Positions 9,477 through 18,963 of a DNA stretch of 64,000 bases are shown here, one piece after another. This stretch comes from Agarivorans gilvus (lineage in GTDB: Bacteria; Pseudomonadota; Gammaproteobacteria; Enterobacterales; Celerinatantimonadaceae). Each line of letters starts with the position of its first letter. Positions within the stretch are counted from its first letter, which is position 1. The DNA lies in contig NZ_CP013021.1 of NCBI RefSeq assembly GCF_001420915.1, forward strand, positions 3,382,501-3,446,500, read 5' to 3'. The notes under the pieces were generated by a model that was not told where the DNA came from, made no database searches, and saw only the letters and a program-made list of their open reading frames with translations. Made by a program: the position numbers and the translations under genes.

Positions 9477-10337
9477 GTGATGAGTTTTAACTACCAAGAT
9501 GCCTTTTCTAGAAATATTGGTTGGATAACAGAAGCCGAGCAACAAGTGCTTAGGGGAAAACGGGTTGCCATGGCTGGCGCCGGTGGTGTGGGCAGCGAAC
9601 ACATTGTCACCTTAGCGCGTTTAGGGATAGGTAAGTTTCATATCTCTGACTTCGATGAATATGAAGTGCATAACTTTAATCGTCAAGCCGGTGCTTTTAT
9701 GTCGACCGTTGGTCAAGCAAAGGTCAAAGTTATGGAAAAAATTTGCTTAGATATAAATCCTGAAGCGGAGCTTAAGTCATTTCCTGAAGGCATATTCGAG
9801 CATAATGTCGATGAGTTTTTAGACGGTGTGGATGTTTATGTTGATAGCCTAGATTTTTTCGCTTTGGAAGCTCGAAAGTTGGTGTTTAAAAAGTGTTTAG
9901 AAAAAAATATCCCTTTGGTGACTGCCGCACCTTTAGGTATGGGCTGCGCTTTTCTCTGCTTTATGCCGGGAGGCATGAGTTATGAAGAGTACTTTCGTTT
10001 TGAAGATGCTAAAAGTGAAAATGAACAGTACATCAAGTTTCTAATTGGCCTTTCGCCCGCCATGTTACAACGGCCTTATTTGGTTGATCCGAGTAGAGCA
10101 GATTTTCATGCTAAAAAAGGTCCGTCCACGCCGATGGCTGTCAAGCTGTGCGGCGGAGTGGCAGGCACTTATGTGCTTAAGATTTTGTTAAACCGAGGTG
10201 AGTTGGTTACCGCTCCTTACGGCATTCACTTTGATGCTTATCGTAACAAGTTTAAAAAAACCTGGCGCCCTATGGGCAATCGAAATCCTTTACAGCGTTT
10301 AATGTTTAATATTGCCAAGAAGATCGTTTTGAAATAA
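9477..10337 (+). CDS. ThiF/E1-like adenylyltransferase family protein
   Basis: A 286-residue E1-like enzyme. The Rossmann nucleotide-binding loop is AMAGAGGVGSEHIVTLARLG (about residues 31-50), followed by the acidic DFDEYEVHNFNRQ motif with the Arg typical of ThiF/MoeB/UBA1 ATP sites. The Zn-binding CxxC pairs of MoeB and ThiF are absent. E1-like enzymes activate a C-terminal carboxylate by adenylation; the substrate here is unknown. Starts at GTG 9477 or ATG 9480, with AGGGA about 7-10 bases upstream. It lies directly before the PEP-CTERM gene and the exosortase-associated acyltransferase, which suggests a role in that system, but this is inference. Confidence 0.82.
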   Translation: MMSFNYQDAFSRNIGWITEAEQQVLRGKRVAMAGAGGVGSEHIVTLARLGIGKFHISDFDEYEVHNFNRQAGAFMSTVGQAKVKVMEKICLDINPEAELKSFPEGIFEHNVDEFLDGVDVYVDSLDFFALEARKLVFKKCLEKNIPLVTAAPLGMGCAFLCFMPGGMSYEEYFRFEDAKSENEQYIKFLIGLSPAMLQRPYLVDPSRADFHAKKGPSTPMAVKLCGGVAGTYVLKILLNRGELVTAPYGIHFDAYRNKFKKTWRPMGNRNPLQRLMFNIAKKIVLK

Positions 10338-10453
10338 TGGCTATACTCAGGCCTTAGTCAGTGGCTGCTAGCAGTGTCGATTTATTTTACATTCTAATGA
10401 CAAGTTTTTATTTGCTTTGTTTTATGTAACTGATAAATAAAGGTTTTTAAAGT

Positions 10454-10469
10454 TGGCATTGCAATTGCT
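10454..10469 (+). promoter_or_regulatory. Sigma-54 (-24/-12) promoter of the PEP-CTERM gene
   Basis: TGGCAT-N5-TTGCT, one base from the RpoN consensus TGGCAC-N5-TTGC(A/T), with the correct 10 bp between the GG and GC. It lies about 48-63 bp before the PEP-CTERM start. PEP-CTERM structural genes in exosortase A bacteria are known to be driven by sigma-54 with the PrsK/PrsR two-component system. prsK and prsR are not in the window. Confidence 0.75.
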
Positions 10470-10516
10470 TTACTAGGTTTGTATCTCGACTAGTGATGAC
10501 CAAATGGATGGGCGAT

Positions 10517-11425
10517 ATGAATAAATTTAAATTAACTTGTTTAGCGGCAGGCTTAAGTGTGGCAAGCATTTCTGCTAACGCTTTTCTGATTACCGACTGG
10601 ACATATCTTAATGATGCCGGCTTTGATCAATGGACTTCCAGTACTGATTCTATTGATCCTTCAGGTATCGATGCTACAGGGGCAACCTTAGATGTATTTG
10701 ATGTTGAAGATTTATTTGGTGGTGAGTTACCTAAAACTCTAACCTGGGGGGCCCCCTATGGTTCAGGCAACCCGCGTAGCGCTTTGGAAATTGGTGAGGC
10801 GCAATCTGATTCAGTAACTACCAGCGTTGTTGATGGTGTTGGCACCTTAGATTTTGCAACAGGTACCGGCCTTACCCATGAAAACTGGGGTGTAACCGGT
10901 GATACTTTGGTTGCGGCTACATTATTTGATGGTTTGTTTTTAACACCTACCGCACCCGTAGTGGGCCCCGAGCTTATTGCTCCCGTGCTTCAATTTGCTG
11001 TTATTTTTGAAGAAACTTATAACACACCCACTGGTGGTGTTTGTAAATATGGTGATACTTTAGTGGGCGAAGAGGGGATTAACGTAGCTGGTTGTTCTGA
11101 CTTATTTACTTTGGTATTGGGGCCAGACGTGACTTATCAAGTGGTGGATGGGGATATCTACTTGACTAACAGCTTTACTATCCCATTCGATGGGTATAAT
11201 GAGTATGAGTATACCTTGACTACTCGTCTTCAGGGTTTAACAGTGCTGGATGATATCGATTGTGGTGACGCTGCAACTTGTATTGGCTTCTTAACAGAAG
11301 AACAAAAAACCAATGAGTTACAAGCTGGCTTTGCTATCTCGGCAGCTCGTGTTCCTGAGCCAGGTACCTTAGCTATCTTTGGTTTAGGTTTGTTAGGCTT
11401 AGCGTCTATTCGCCGCCGCGCATAA
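10517..11425 (+). CDS. PEP-CTERM sorting-domain protein, THxN type
   Basis: An exported substrate of exosortase. It has a signal peptide (MNKFKLTCLAAGLSVASISA) and the internal THEN motif (LTHENW) that defines the THxN family of PEP-CTERM proteins. The C-terminal sorting tail is VPEPGTLAIFGLGLLGLASI followed by RRR: the PEP motif, a hydrophobic helix and a basic end. The longest frame starts at 10493 (MMTKWMGDMNKF); I choose 10517 because it places the signal peptide at the N-terminus. The mature protein is acidic and Thr/Gly-rich with no cysteine-rich pattern. It is preceded by a sigma-54 promoter and followed by a strong terminator, so it is monocistronic. Confidence 0.93.
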   Translation: MNKFKLTCLAAGLSVASISANAFLITDWTYLNDAGFDQWTSSTDSIDPSGIDATGATLDVFDVEDLFGGELPKTLTWGAPYGSGNPRSALEIGEAQSDSVTTSVVDGVGTLDFATGTGLTHENWGVTGDTLVAATLFDGLFLTPTAPVVGPELIAPVLQFAVIFEETYNTPTGGVCKYGDTLVGEEGINVAGCSDLFTLVLGPDVTYQVVDGDIYLTNSFTIPFDGYNEYEYTLTTRLQGLTVLDDIDCGDAATCIGFLTEEQKTNELQAGFAISAARVPEPGTLAIFGLGLLGLASIRRRA

Positions 11426-11461
11426 TAATGAATAAAGCTGCTTAATGTGTAGCATAATAAT

Positions 11462-11490
11462 AAAAAGCGCAGCTCTGTCTGCGCTTTTTT
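11462..11490 (+). terminator. Terminator after the PEP-CTERM gene
   Basis: An 11-bp stem (AAAAAGCGCAG / CTGCGCTTTTT) with a 6-base loop runs into a T tract. Confidence 0.9.
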
Positions 11491-11562
11491 TATCAAACCT
11501 ATCTAAACTAATAATAATTTGAATCTGGTGTTTTGATTAATTTCAAACTTTGAGAGCCAATT

Positions 11563-12525
11563 ATGATTCGTAATAAATATGTCAAAAATCTCGCATCTTA
11601 CCCTTATATTGGAGCCGTAGTAAGGGGAGGTATTTCGCTATTGGTTAAGCGTGAGGCGAAGTTAATTGCTCAGCATTTTTCTGAATATTTACGCCCAGTA
11701 GTGGCTTATGAGCCCGATACAGTAAAAGAAGCATTTCGGATCCGCCATGATGTATATTGCGAAGAGCTTAATTTTGAACCGATCCGTGAAGATGGAATGG
11801 AGCAGGATGAATTTGATGAGTATTCACGATTTTGTTTGATTGAGCATAAACCCAGCTCTCGTTTTGCGGGCTGCGTGCGTATTGTTTCGCCTTCGAATAA
11901 TAATGAATTGTTGCCCATCGAGAAGTTTTGCTCAAAGGCGATTGATGGAGCAAAGTTTCATCCCTCGCAGTTTTCAAGAAATGAAATCTGTGAAATATCG
12001 CGTTTAGCGGTGCGTCCTCAGTTCCGTCGTCGTAAGTCTGATCAGTTTGAAGGCGCGGCAGCGGGTGCGATTAATGAACAAACCTATTCAGAAGAAGAGT
12101 TACGTTGTTTTCCTTTTTTAGCCATTGGTTTGTATCTTTCTATTGCTGCATTAGCAGTAAGAGCGGGCACTCATCATGCCTTTGTGATGATGGAGCCGCG
12201 TTTAGCCAGAAGTATGAGTTTCTTAGGTATTAAGTTTGAGCAACTTGGTCCCGCTGTCGATTATCATGGTTTACGGGCACCTTATTACATCAGTGCTGGT
12301 ATGTTAACTCGTAGTTTACCAGTGGGATTTCAGGCTTTAATGAACAATATCGATAAAGAAGTTGAAAAAGGGTGTTTGGCAGCGCGCAATAGTGACAACG
12401 ACGATGGCTACATTAGGAAAATGTATTCCTCACGTTTTAATCACAAGGTCTCTAACTCGCTTAGTTTGAGAGAAGATTATTCTTGGTCTGAAGAGCAGGG
12501 TTTGTACCTGCCTCGGCATAGTTGA
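11563..12525 (+). CDS. PEP-CTERM/exosortase-associated acyltransferase (acyl-HSL-synthase-like GNAT)
   Basis: A 320-residue member of the acyltransferase family that accompanies exosortase and PEP-CTERM genes and resembles autoinducer synthases. Support: the FRIRHDVYCEELNFEP motif (compare FRxRxxVFxxxL), FDEYSRFCLIEH, GCVRIVSP and EICEISRLAVRPQFRRRKSD, followed by a GNAT-like core. The true substrate in this family is not established. It starts at the ATG at 11563 and ends 27 bp before the convergent prsT stop. Confidence 0.88.
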   Translation: MIRNKYVKNLASYPYIGAVVRGGISLLVKREAKLIAQHFSEYLRPVVAYEPDTVKEAFRIRHDVYCEELNFEPIREDGMEQDEFDEYSRFCLIEHKPSSRFAGCVRIVSPSNNNELLPIEKFCSKAIDGAKFHPSQFSRNEICEISRLAVRPQFRRRKSDQFEGAAAGAINEQTYSEEELRCFPFLAIGLYLSIAALAVRAGTHHAFVMMEPRLARSMSFLGIKFEQLGPAVDYHGLRAPYYISAGMLTRSLPVGFQALMNNIDKEVEKGCLAARNSDNDDGYIRKMYSSRFNHKVSNSLSLREDYSWSEEQGLYLPRHS

Positions 12526-12551
12526 GGCAGGTATCGAGTTAGATTTAAGAT

Positions 12552-15290
12552 TTAGTTAAGCAGGGCTTCTAGCTCTGCTTTTTTATTTAACTGTTCAGGA
12601 TTGAGCTCTTGTAAATTATTTAATACTTGCTGGGCTTTTTCTGTTTGCTGGTTGGTTATCAAAGCCTCAACGAAATGTAGCGCAATTTCATTATCATTCT
12701 GCAATAAGTAGCTTTGCTCTAATACAGTTGCCGCTTCGGCTGAGTTCCCCGATTTTAGAAGCATGTATCCGTAGCTATCTTTAACTTGAGCGATATTGGG
12801 ATTTAATTCATGCGCTTGCTTGGCATAACTTAAGGCCTCGTCAAATTCCCCCATATCGTGATAAATCCAAGCTAAGTTGTTTAGCGCAATAATATTATTA
12901 GGCTCTTGTTGAAGAATATTTTGATACTCGGCTAGGGCTTGTTGTGGGTTAGCCTGCATTTGCAATTCAGCTAATTGTAATTTAAGCGGATTAGCCGCAT
13001 CTTGATATTTTTCTATGGCGGCTTCAATAAAAGCAATGGCTTTAGCATTGTCACCGGCGCCTTTATAGGCTCGAATTAGTAAGTTAGCTGTTTGGGTGCT
13101 TGGGTAGTTTTGATATAGCTGCTCTAGAGTCGTAATGGCAGAGTCCCAGTTTTGTTGAACTAGGTAGATATAGCCTTGTTGCTGGAGTGCCGCTGGCGTT
13201 TGCTGTTGGCGAGCATTTAATTGATTTAATGCCTCTTGGCTCGCTTGCGCTTGGCCTGCTTTAAGCAGCAGTACTGAATGTACAAATATTAGTCTCTGAT
13301 TATTTTTAAATAATTTTACGGCTTGTTCGCTTAAGCTTATGGCTTCTGTTAGTTCACCTTTTAGCTCATGCTGGTGGATGTTCTTTATGTAGGCCGCCAG
13401 TGAGAGGGGAGAGTTGTCTAGCCAGCTACGGTAAGTTAGCGCTGCTTGTTCGCTCTGCCCCGACTCTAGGTAGCTGTCCCCCAACAGTTGCCATACTCGG
13501 TCATCGCGTTGCAATGGACTTATTTGTTCGAGGCGTTCAATTGCGCTGGCTAGGTCTTGATTAGACAAAAAGTAGCGGGCTTGCTGTTCTATCAGTAGAA
13601 CAGAATCTGGTGAGGCCTTTAGCTGCTCATCAATTAAGGTTTTTACTTCTTGGCTGCGGTCTAGCTGGGTAGCAAAATTCAATAAAAATTCAAACGCTCT
13701 TAAGTTATCAGGCTGTTGCTGCTTCACTTCTAAGGCTATCTGATAAGCTTTTTCGAGTTGCCCTTTTTGTGCATAGATGGACGAGCTAAACAGCAGCGCT
13801 ATGATATCTTTAGGGTTATTTTTAAGAATTGCTTGGTAACTGGCTAGCGCTTCGTCGTAACGTTCTAGTTGCTCAAGAATGGCTCCTTTGAATAACAGCA
13901 CGCTTTGCTCGCTAGGGTGCTTCGCTAACCACTCATCTAAGGCCTGTAATACCTGCTGCTGCTGCCCTTGTTGATAATAATAGGTTTGTAAGCCTAAAAA
14001 GGCCTGAGCATGATTAGGACTCTCTTCTAATACTTGCTGAAGCAGGGGGACGCCGGATGGATCATCTTGCTTGAGTTTGAGCAAACCAAGTTTGGCTTTT
14101 TCAGACAGACCGCCCACGTTGGCTGCTTTTTCGGCGATTTGTAGCGCCTCTGCCGGACGCCCTAAGCGGTTTAGTTGTAGGCTTACGGTGCTAAGAAAGT
14201 CACTATCTTGGTTGTCGGATACACTATCCTGATTGAGTTGATTGAATGCATCATCTAAATGACCAATTCTGAATTGGGTTGTTACATACAAGCGTTGCGC
14301 TAAAGCATTTTGTGGCTCTTTGCTCACCACTCGTTCGAGTTGGGTGAGAGCTTGCTGGTATTTTTGTAGTTTGTAGGCTGAGATCCCCGCAACCAGTTGA
14401 GTCGCGGTATTGTTAGAGCCGTTTTGTAAGGCCTTGGTAGCAATATTGAAGGCTTGCTCATAATCTTCGCTTTGAAAACGAATATAGGCTTTTAGCTGAT
14501 TACTCAGCATATGATTGGGTGCAATTTGCAAAATTCTGTCGAGGTAGGGCTCGGCTTCAGAGAACTGTTTGTTTTTAACCAAAGCCTGTGCCAAATAAAG
14601 TGTATATTGACTGGCATCTGGTGCCAGCTCTACGGCTTTTCTGTAGGCCTCTACAGCATTAACATTATCGTTAGACATAGAAGCTAAGTGGCCTTTGAGT
14701 AACCAAATGTCGGTATTGTTTGGAGCTTCTTGGCTAAGCTGTTCAAGGGTTTGATTGGCTGCATTAAATTCATTGTTGGCTGCGGACAAGCTGGCCTTCA
14801 CCATGCGAGAGTATGTGCCTTCATAACCCAACTCTTGTGCTTGATTTAAACTCAATTGCGCTTCATCAATTTGCCCGTTTCTAAATAATGACAAGGCATG
14901 AATGGCTAATAGTTCTGTTTCAACTTCGATATCAAAGGGGCGATTATTATTAATTAGTTCGGCTATCTGCTCTGATTGACCTTGATTAAGGTAAGTTCTA
15001 GCAAGCAAAGGGGCTAAGCGTTGCTTGTTGGCACCTAAGTCCTTGGCGCGTTCAAGTTCCTTTGCGGCAGCGGGGTAATTGCCTCTATCTAAGTATATTT
15101 CTCCTAGCTCAAGGCGAGCCTGAGCTAGGTTTGCATCCTTTTTAATGGCATTTTTTAACTCAATAACGGCTGCATTTTGCTGGTTTTCTTTGAGGTAATT
15201 TTGGGCTTTCGCTAAGTGCTCTTGGGCGCTGTCTCCGCCGCAGGCATTTAAGGTTAAAGCCAAGGCGGTGCAAAGGAAAATTTTTTTCAT
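12552..15290 (-). CDS. prsT: PrsT, PEP-CTERM system TPR-repeat lipoprotein
   Basis: A roughly 910-residue lipoprotein made almost entirely of TPR repeats, typical of PrsT. The signal peptide ends in a lipobox (MKKIFLCTALALTLNACGG). TPR helices run throughout (AAVIELKNAIKKDANLAQAR, ALNNLAWIYHDMGEFDEALS near the C-terminus). I place the start at 15290, with AGG seven bases upstream; the longest frame begins at 15311 and would add MINRRFG before the signal peptide. PrsT is thought to work with exosortase A in the envelope; its exact role is unknown. It is divergent from tviB. Confidence 0.93.
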   Translation of the reverse strand: MKKIFLCTALALTLNACGGDSAQEHLAKAQNYLKENQQNAAVIELKNAIKKDANLAQARLELGEIYLDRGNYPAAAKELERAKDLGANKQRLAPLLARTYLNQGQSEQIAELINNNRPFDIEVETELLAIHALSLFRNGQIDEAQLSLNQAQELGYEGTYSRMVKASLSAANNEFNAANQTLEQLSQEAPNNTDIWLLKGHLASMSNDNVNAVEAYRKAVELAPDASQYTLYLAQALVKNKQFSEAEPYLDRILQIAPNHMLSNQLKAYIRFQSEDYEQAFNIATKALQNGSNNTATQLVAGISAYKLQKYQQALTQLERVVSKEPQNALAQRLYVTTQFRIGHLDDAFNQLNQDSVSDNQDSDFLSTVSLQLNRLGRPAEALQIAEKAANVGGLSEKAKLGLLKLKQDDPSGVPLLQQVLEESPNHAQAFLGLQTYYYQQGQQQQVLQALDEWLAKHPSEQSVLLFKGAILEQLERYDEALASYQAILKNNPKDIIALLFSSSIYAQKGQLEKAYQIALEVKQQQPDNLRAFEFLLNFATQLDRSQEVKTLIDEQLKASPDSVLLIEQQARYFLSNQDLASAIERLEQISPLQRDDRVWQLLGDSYLESGQSEQAALTYRSWLDNSPLSLAAYIKNIHQHELKGELTEAISLSEQAVKLFKNNQRLIFVHSVLLLKAGQAQASQEALNQLNARQQQTPAALQQQGYIYLVQQNWDSAITTLEQLYQNYPSTQTANLLIRAYKGAGDNAKAIAFIEAAIEKYQDAANPLKLQLAELQMQANPQQALAEYQNILQQEPNNIIALNNLAWIYHDMGEFDEALSYAKQAHELNPNIAQVKDSYGYMLLKSGNSAEAATVLEQSYLLQNDNEIALHFVEALITNQQTEKAQQVLNNLQELNPEQLNKKAELEALLN
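12559..12584 (+). terminator. Terminator of the acyltransferase gene, inside the prsT 3' end
   Basis: A 9-bp stem (AGCAGGGCT / AGCTCTGCT, one G-T pair) with a TCT loop is followed by a T run on the plus strand. It overlaps the last codons of convergent prsT. Confidence 0.7.
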
Positions 15291-15474
15291 TCCAAACCTA
15301 CGATTTATCATGCTCGTCCCTGTTTGTTGCTTGGATAAATTACACTAAAATAATACAGCTTAATTTAGCCGCTGTCTTACTTTGTCGGGGATTTGTTGTT
15401 TAGTCGAATTAGGCTCTTACTTTCTGCTTCAATATGCGGTTTAATTGCTGTTAGAAAATGTTTTTTAATTTGAA

Positions 15475-16755
15475 ATGGATATAAACATGGACGTGAGTAT
15501 TGCGGTAATTGGCTTGGGCTACGTGGGGCTGCCATTAGCAGTTGAATTTGCTAAAAAACGTAGTGTGGTTGGTTTCGATATTAATCAAACCCGAGTTGCT
15601 GAATTGCAACAAGGCCAAGACCTCACTCAAGAGGTGAGCAGTGAAGAGTTAAGCGCTGTTTCTGCCAACATGTCTTACAGTTCCAAGATTGAAGATTTAG
15701 CTAAATGTAATGTGTTTATTGTGACGGTGCCAACTCCAATCACAGAACATAAACAACCCGATCTTACCCCTTTGATTCGCGCTAGTGAAACAGTGGCGAA
15801 GGTACTCAAAACCAACGATATTGTGGTCTATGAGTCAACGGTTTATCCCGGCGCGACTGAAGAGCAGTGTGTGCCTGTTTTGGAAAAACATTCAGGGCTG
15901 ACTTTTAATAAAGATTTCTTTGTGGGATATAGCCCAGAGCGAATTAACCCTGGCGACAAAACTCACCGTGTATCCACCATCAAAAAGATTACTTCTGGTT
16001 CGACACCCGAAATAGCCACCATCGTTGACGAGCTTTACAGTGAGATTGTGGTAGTGGGCACCCATAAAGCTAGCAGCATTAAAGTGGCTGAGGCTGCTAA
16101 GGTGATAGAGAACACTCAGCGCGACGTTAACATAGCGTTGATTAATGAGCTCGCCTTGATCTTTAATCGCTTGGGGATTGATACAGAAGCCGTACTAGAA
16201 GCGGCTGGTACGAAGTGGAACTTCTTACCGTTCAGACCCGGTCTGGTTGGCGGTCACTGTATTGGTGTAGACCCGTATTACCTAACTCATAAGGCTGAGT
16301 CTATCGGTTATCGCCCTGAAGTTATCTTAGCCGGTCGGCGTATTAACGATAACATGGGCCGTTATGTGGTATCGCAGTGCATTAAAGCCATGGTTAAACG
16401 TAATATTTCAGTAGTAGAAAGCAAGATTTTAATCTTGGGTTTAACCTTCAAAGAGAATTGTCCAGACATTCGTAATACCAAGGTTATCGATATTGTGCAT
16501 GAGTTTGCTGATTATGGGGTTCAGGTGGATACCTATGACCCATGGGCCGACCAGCAAGAATGTCATGATGAATACGGCATCGATTTGGTGGAAGCGCCGC
16601 AACAAGGGCATTACGATGCAATTATTTTAGCGGTAGCGCATCAGCAGTTTAAAGATATGTCGGTTGAACAGATCCGCGCTTTTGGTAAAGCCGAGCATGT
16701 TTTGTACGACTTAAAATATCTATTGCCAGCTGACAAAAGCGATTTGCGTTTATAA
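15475..16755 (+). CDS. tviB: UDP-GlcNAc/UDP-GalNAc 6-dehydrogenase, TviB-like
   Basis: An NAD-dependent nucleotide-sugar dehydrogenase that oxidises UDP-GlcNAc (or GalNAc) to the uronic acid. The Rossmann motif IAVIGLGYVGLPLAVEFAK is at the N-terminus, followed by VYESTVYPGATEEQC. The catalytic region has the Cys in GLVGGHCIGVDPYYL (about residue 260), and the C-terminal domain has GLTFKENCPDIRNTKV. Length (426) fits TviB/WbpO. It heads a plus-strand operon with the 4-epimerase next (12 bp to its preferred start). Together they would make UDP-GalNAc uronate. A second start is possible at 15487. Confidence 0.92.
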   Translation: MDINMDVSIAVIGLGYVGLPLAVEFAKKRSVVGFDINQTRVAELQQGQDLTQEVSSEELSAVSANMSYSSKIEDLAKCNVFIVTVPTPITEHKQPDLTPLIRASETVAKVLKTNDIVVYESTVYPGATEEQCVPVLEKHSGLTFNKDFFVGYSPERINPGDKTHRVSTIKKITSGSTPEIATIVDELYSEIVVVGTHKASSIKVAEAAKVIENTQRDVNIALINELALIFNRLGIDTEAVLEAAGTKWNFLPFRPGLVGGHCIGVDPYYLTHKAESIGYRPEVILAGRRINDNMGRYVVSQCIKAMVKRNISVVESKILILGLTFKENCPDIRNTKVIDIVHEFADYGVQVDTYDPWADQQECHDEYGIDLVEAPQQGHYDAIILAVAHQQFKDMSVEQIRAFGKAEHVLYDLKYLLPADKSDLRL

Positions 16756-16767
16756 GGAGTGCTTTTG

Positions 16768-17796
16768 GTGACACGATTTAATCAGGTTTGCGAGCAACTT
16801 CAACAACAACCCAAACGCTGGGCTATTACAGGCGTGGCGGGCTTTATTGGTTCTAATTTATTGGAAGCGCTGTTGAAGCTAAATCAGCAGGTTGTTGGCT
16901 TAGATAATTTTGCCACCGGCCACCAACATAACCTTGATGAAGTCAAAAGCTTAGTCAGCGAAGAGCAATGGCAGCGCTTCACTTTTATTGAAGGGGATAT
17001 CCGTCAGCCTCAAGATTGCAAAGCCCTTATAGCTGATTGCGATTATGTGTTACATCAGGCCGCTTTAGGCTCGGTTCCACGTTCCATCAATGACCCTATC
17101 ACCACCAATGATGTGAACATTTCTGGCTTCTTAACTATGTTACAAGAAGCCAAGCAGCAGCAAGTTTCAGCATTTGTGTATGCGGCTTCTAGCTCTACTT
17201 ATGGCGATCACCCAGACTTGCCAAAGGTGGAAGATATAATTGGTAACCCTCTGTCGCCTTATGCGGTAACCAAATACGTAAATGAGCTCTATAGTGCGGT
17301 TTTTCAACGCAGCTACCAGTTCCCATCAATTGGCCTACGTTACTTCAATGTATTTGGTCCTCGTCAAGATCCTAATGGTGCTTATGCTGCAGTTATTCCT
17401 AAATGGACGGCTGCCTTGATTGATGAGGAACAAGTGTTCATTAATGGCGATGGTGAAACCAGCCGTGACTTTTGTTTTATCGACAATGTAGTGCAAATGA
17501 ATATTTTGGCAGCCACTGCGGGTTTAACCACCAGTGAAGTCTTCAATGTAGCCTTAAATGATCAAACCTCTTTAACCCAGCTTTACGATTTATTACGTGA
17601 CAACTTAGCTAAGCATGGTGTGGAGCGCTCGGCAAAGCCTGAATATCGCGATTTTCGCGCTGGTGATGTTCGTCATTCTCGAGCCGATATTAGCAAGGCT
17701 CAAACGCTGTTAGGTTATGCGCCGCAGTATAATATTGGGCAAGGCCTATCCCTAGCTATGCCATGGTATATCGAGCAAGCCCGAGCGAAGGCCTAG
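16768..17796 (+). CDS. tviC: NAD-dependent epimerase, TviC/WbpP-like UDP-GlcNAc(A) 4-epimerase
   Basis: An extended short-chain dehydrogenase. The cofactor loop is WAITGVAGFIGSNLLEALLK, DNFATG follows, then the catalytic Ser (ASSSTYGDH) and Y-x3-K (YAVTKYVNE). The SVPRSINDP segment and overall pattern match TviC/WbpP/Gne enzymes, which act on UDP-GlcNAc or its uronic acid. AAGGAG lies 8 bases before the GTG at 16768, so I prefer this to the GTG at 16759, which directly abuts the ribosome site. Confidence 0.9.
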   Translation: MTRFNQVCEQLQQQPKRWAITGVAGFIGSNLLEALLKLNQQVVGLDNFATGHQHNLDEVKSLVSEEQWQRFTFIEGDIRQPQDCKALIADCDYVLHQAALGSVPRSINDPITTNDVNISGFLTMLQEAKQQQVSAFVYAASSSTYGDHPDLPKVEDIIGNPLSPYAVTKYVNELYSAVFQRSYQFPSIGLRYFNVFGPRQDPNGAYAAVIPKWTAALIDEEQVFINGDGETSRDFCFIDNVVQMNILAATAGLTTSEVFNVALNDQTSLTQLYDLLRDNLAKHGVERSAKPEYRDFRAGDVRHSRADISKAQTLLGYAPQYNIGQGLSLAMPWYIEQARAKA

Positions 17797-17895
17797 CGTT
17801 GAGAGTAATGCCTTTGCTTATTCACCTTACTAAAGGCTTAACCCTATTATGCGCCTCATTTAGTGATTTGGGCGTTCTGGTTGAGGAAGGCTAGC

Positions 17896-18948
17896 GTGCC
17901 TGAGCGCAGTAATATTCAATGGCAAGAAATTTCACAATTAGATCGCTTATTTAGCTTGGATGCCCAGTGGAAAAACTTAGCCAGTTTATGCGGTAGTCAT
18001 TTATTTAATCGCCCCGAGTGGCTACGTTTGTGGTCGACTCAATTTTGGGATAAACACTGCAAGCTTCATTGCTTAGCCGGTTTTGTCGATGGCAAATTGG
18101 TGGCATTGGCTCCTTTTTATATTCGCCAGCTGGGGCAGCTGTTAAAGTTGCGACGTTTACACTTCCTAGGGCAGGGTGAAGCAGAAGAGGCTGAGCTTGC
18201 CGCCGAGTATCCAGATTTACTGGTGCAGCCAGAGTATTATGCGCAAGCTAAGGCATATATTACTCAATGGCTCGCCGCGCTGCGTTTTGATGAGTTGCAT
18301 GTGCGGGCGCTAGTCGAAGGGAGCCTGTTGCATCAGTTATTGGCCCAATGGTCGACATGTTGTGAGAGTAAAGCCACCGCGTATTCTGTTCGTCCTTCGC
18401 TATGGTCTTGTGAGCAACTTGGGCGTAATGCTCGTTCTAAGTGGCGTCGAAGCGAGAAGAAGTTGGCAAAGCTTGGCGCCGAGTTTAAGTGGTTATCAGC
18501 GCAACAAGTAGAACAATATTGGCCGCAGCTGGTGGCAATGCATCAAGCGCGTTGGCAAGAGCTAGGGCAGTTGGGCGCATTTGCGGATCCGCGTTTTTTG
18601 TCGTTTCATCAACAGTTGCGTCAGCAGTATCCTGAACAAATAGCCATGAGCGGTATATTTGTTAAGCAACAAGCGGTGGCTTTAAATTACTATTTACGTA
18701 GTTCAGAATGTGCTTGTTTTTATCAATCCGGCTGGCAGCAAGCTTATCGTGAGTGTTCGCCGGGCTTTGCGTTACATGTGTGGAGTATTTTACATAGTCC
18801 TGCTAAACGTTATGACTTTATGATGGGTAATCAAGGGCAAAGTTATAAAGCACAATTTGGTTGTGATGAGATAAACTTGGTCACCTTACATCTGATTCAG
18901 TCTCCAGGGAGGAGAGCATTATTCAAGCTCGTCAGCAAGGTTCTTTAA
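17896..18948 (+). CDS. GNAT-family acetyltransferase, FemAB/BioF2-like
   Basis: About 350 residues of the GNAT superfamily (acetyltransferase-6 type) often found in polysaccharide clusters. Features: LFNRPEWLRLW near the start, a basic linker (RSKWRRSEKKLAKLG), and the core GIFVKQQAVALNYYLRSSEC with YDFMMGNQGQSYKAQFG. It probably acylates an amino-sugar precursor or lipid-linked unit (inference). The GTG at 17896 has GAGGAAGG five bases upstream and is preferred to a GTG at 17863. Confidence 0.75.
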   Translation: MPERSNIQWQEISQLDRLFSLDAQWKNLASLCGSHLFNRPEWLRLWSTQFWDKHCKLHCLAGFVDGKLVALAPFYIRQLGQLLKLRRLHFLGQGEAEEAELAAEYPDLLVQPEYYAQAKAYITQWLAALRFDELHVRALVEGSLLHQLLAQWSTCCESKATAYSVRPSLWSCEQLGRNARSKWRRSEKKLAKLGAEFKWLSAQQVEQYWPQLVAMHQARWQELGQLGAFADPRFLSFHQQLRQQYPEQIAMSGIFVKQQAVALNYYLRSSECACFYQSGWQQAYRECSPGFALHVWSILHSPAKRYDFMMGNQGQSYKAQFGCDEINLVTLHLIQSPGRRALFKLVSKVL

Positions 18949-18963
18949 ACAAAGGTAAAGCGC

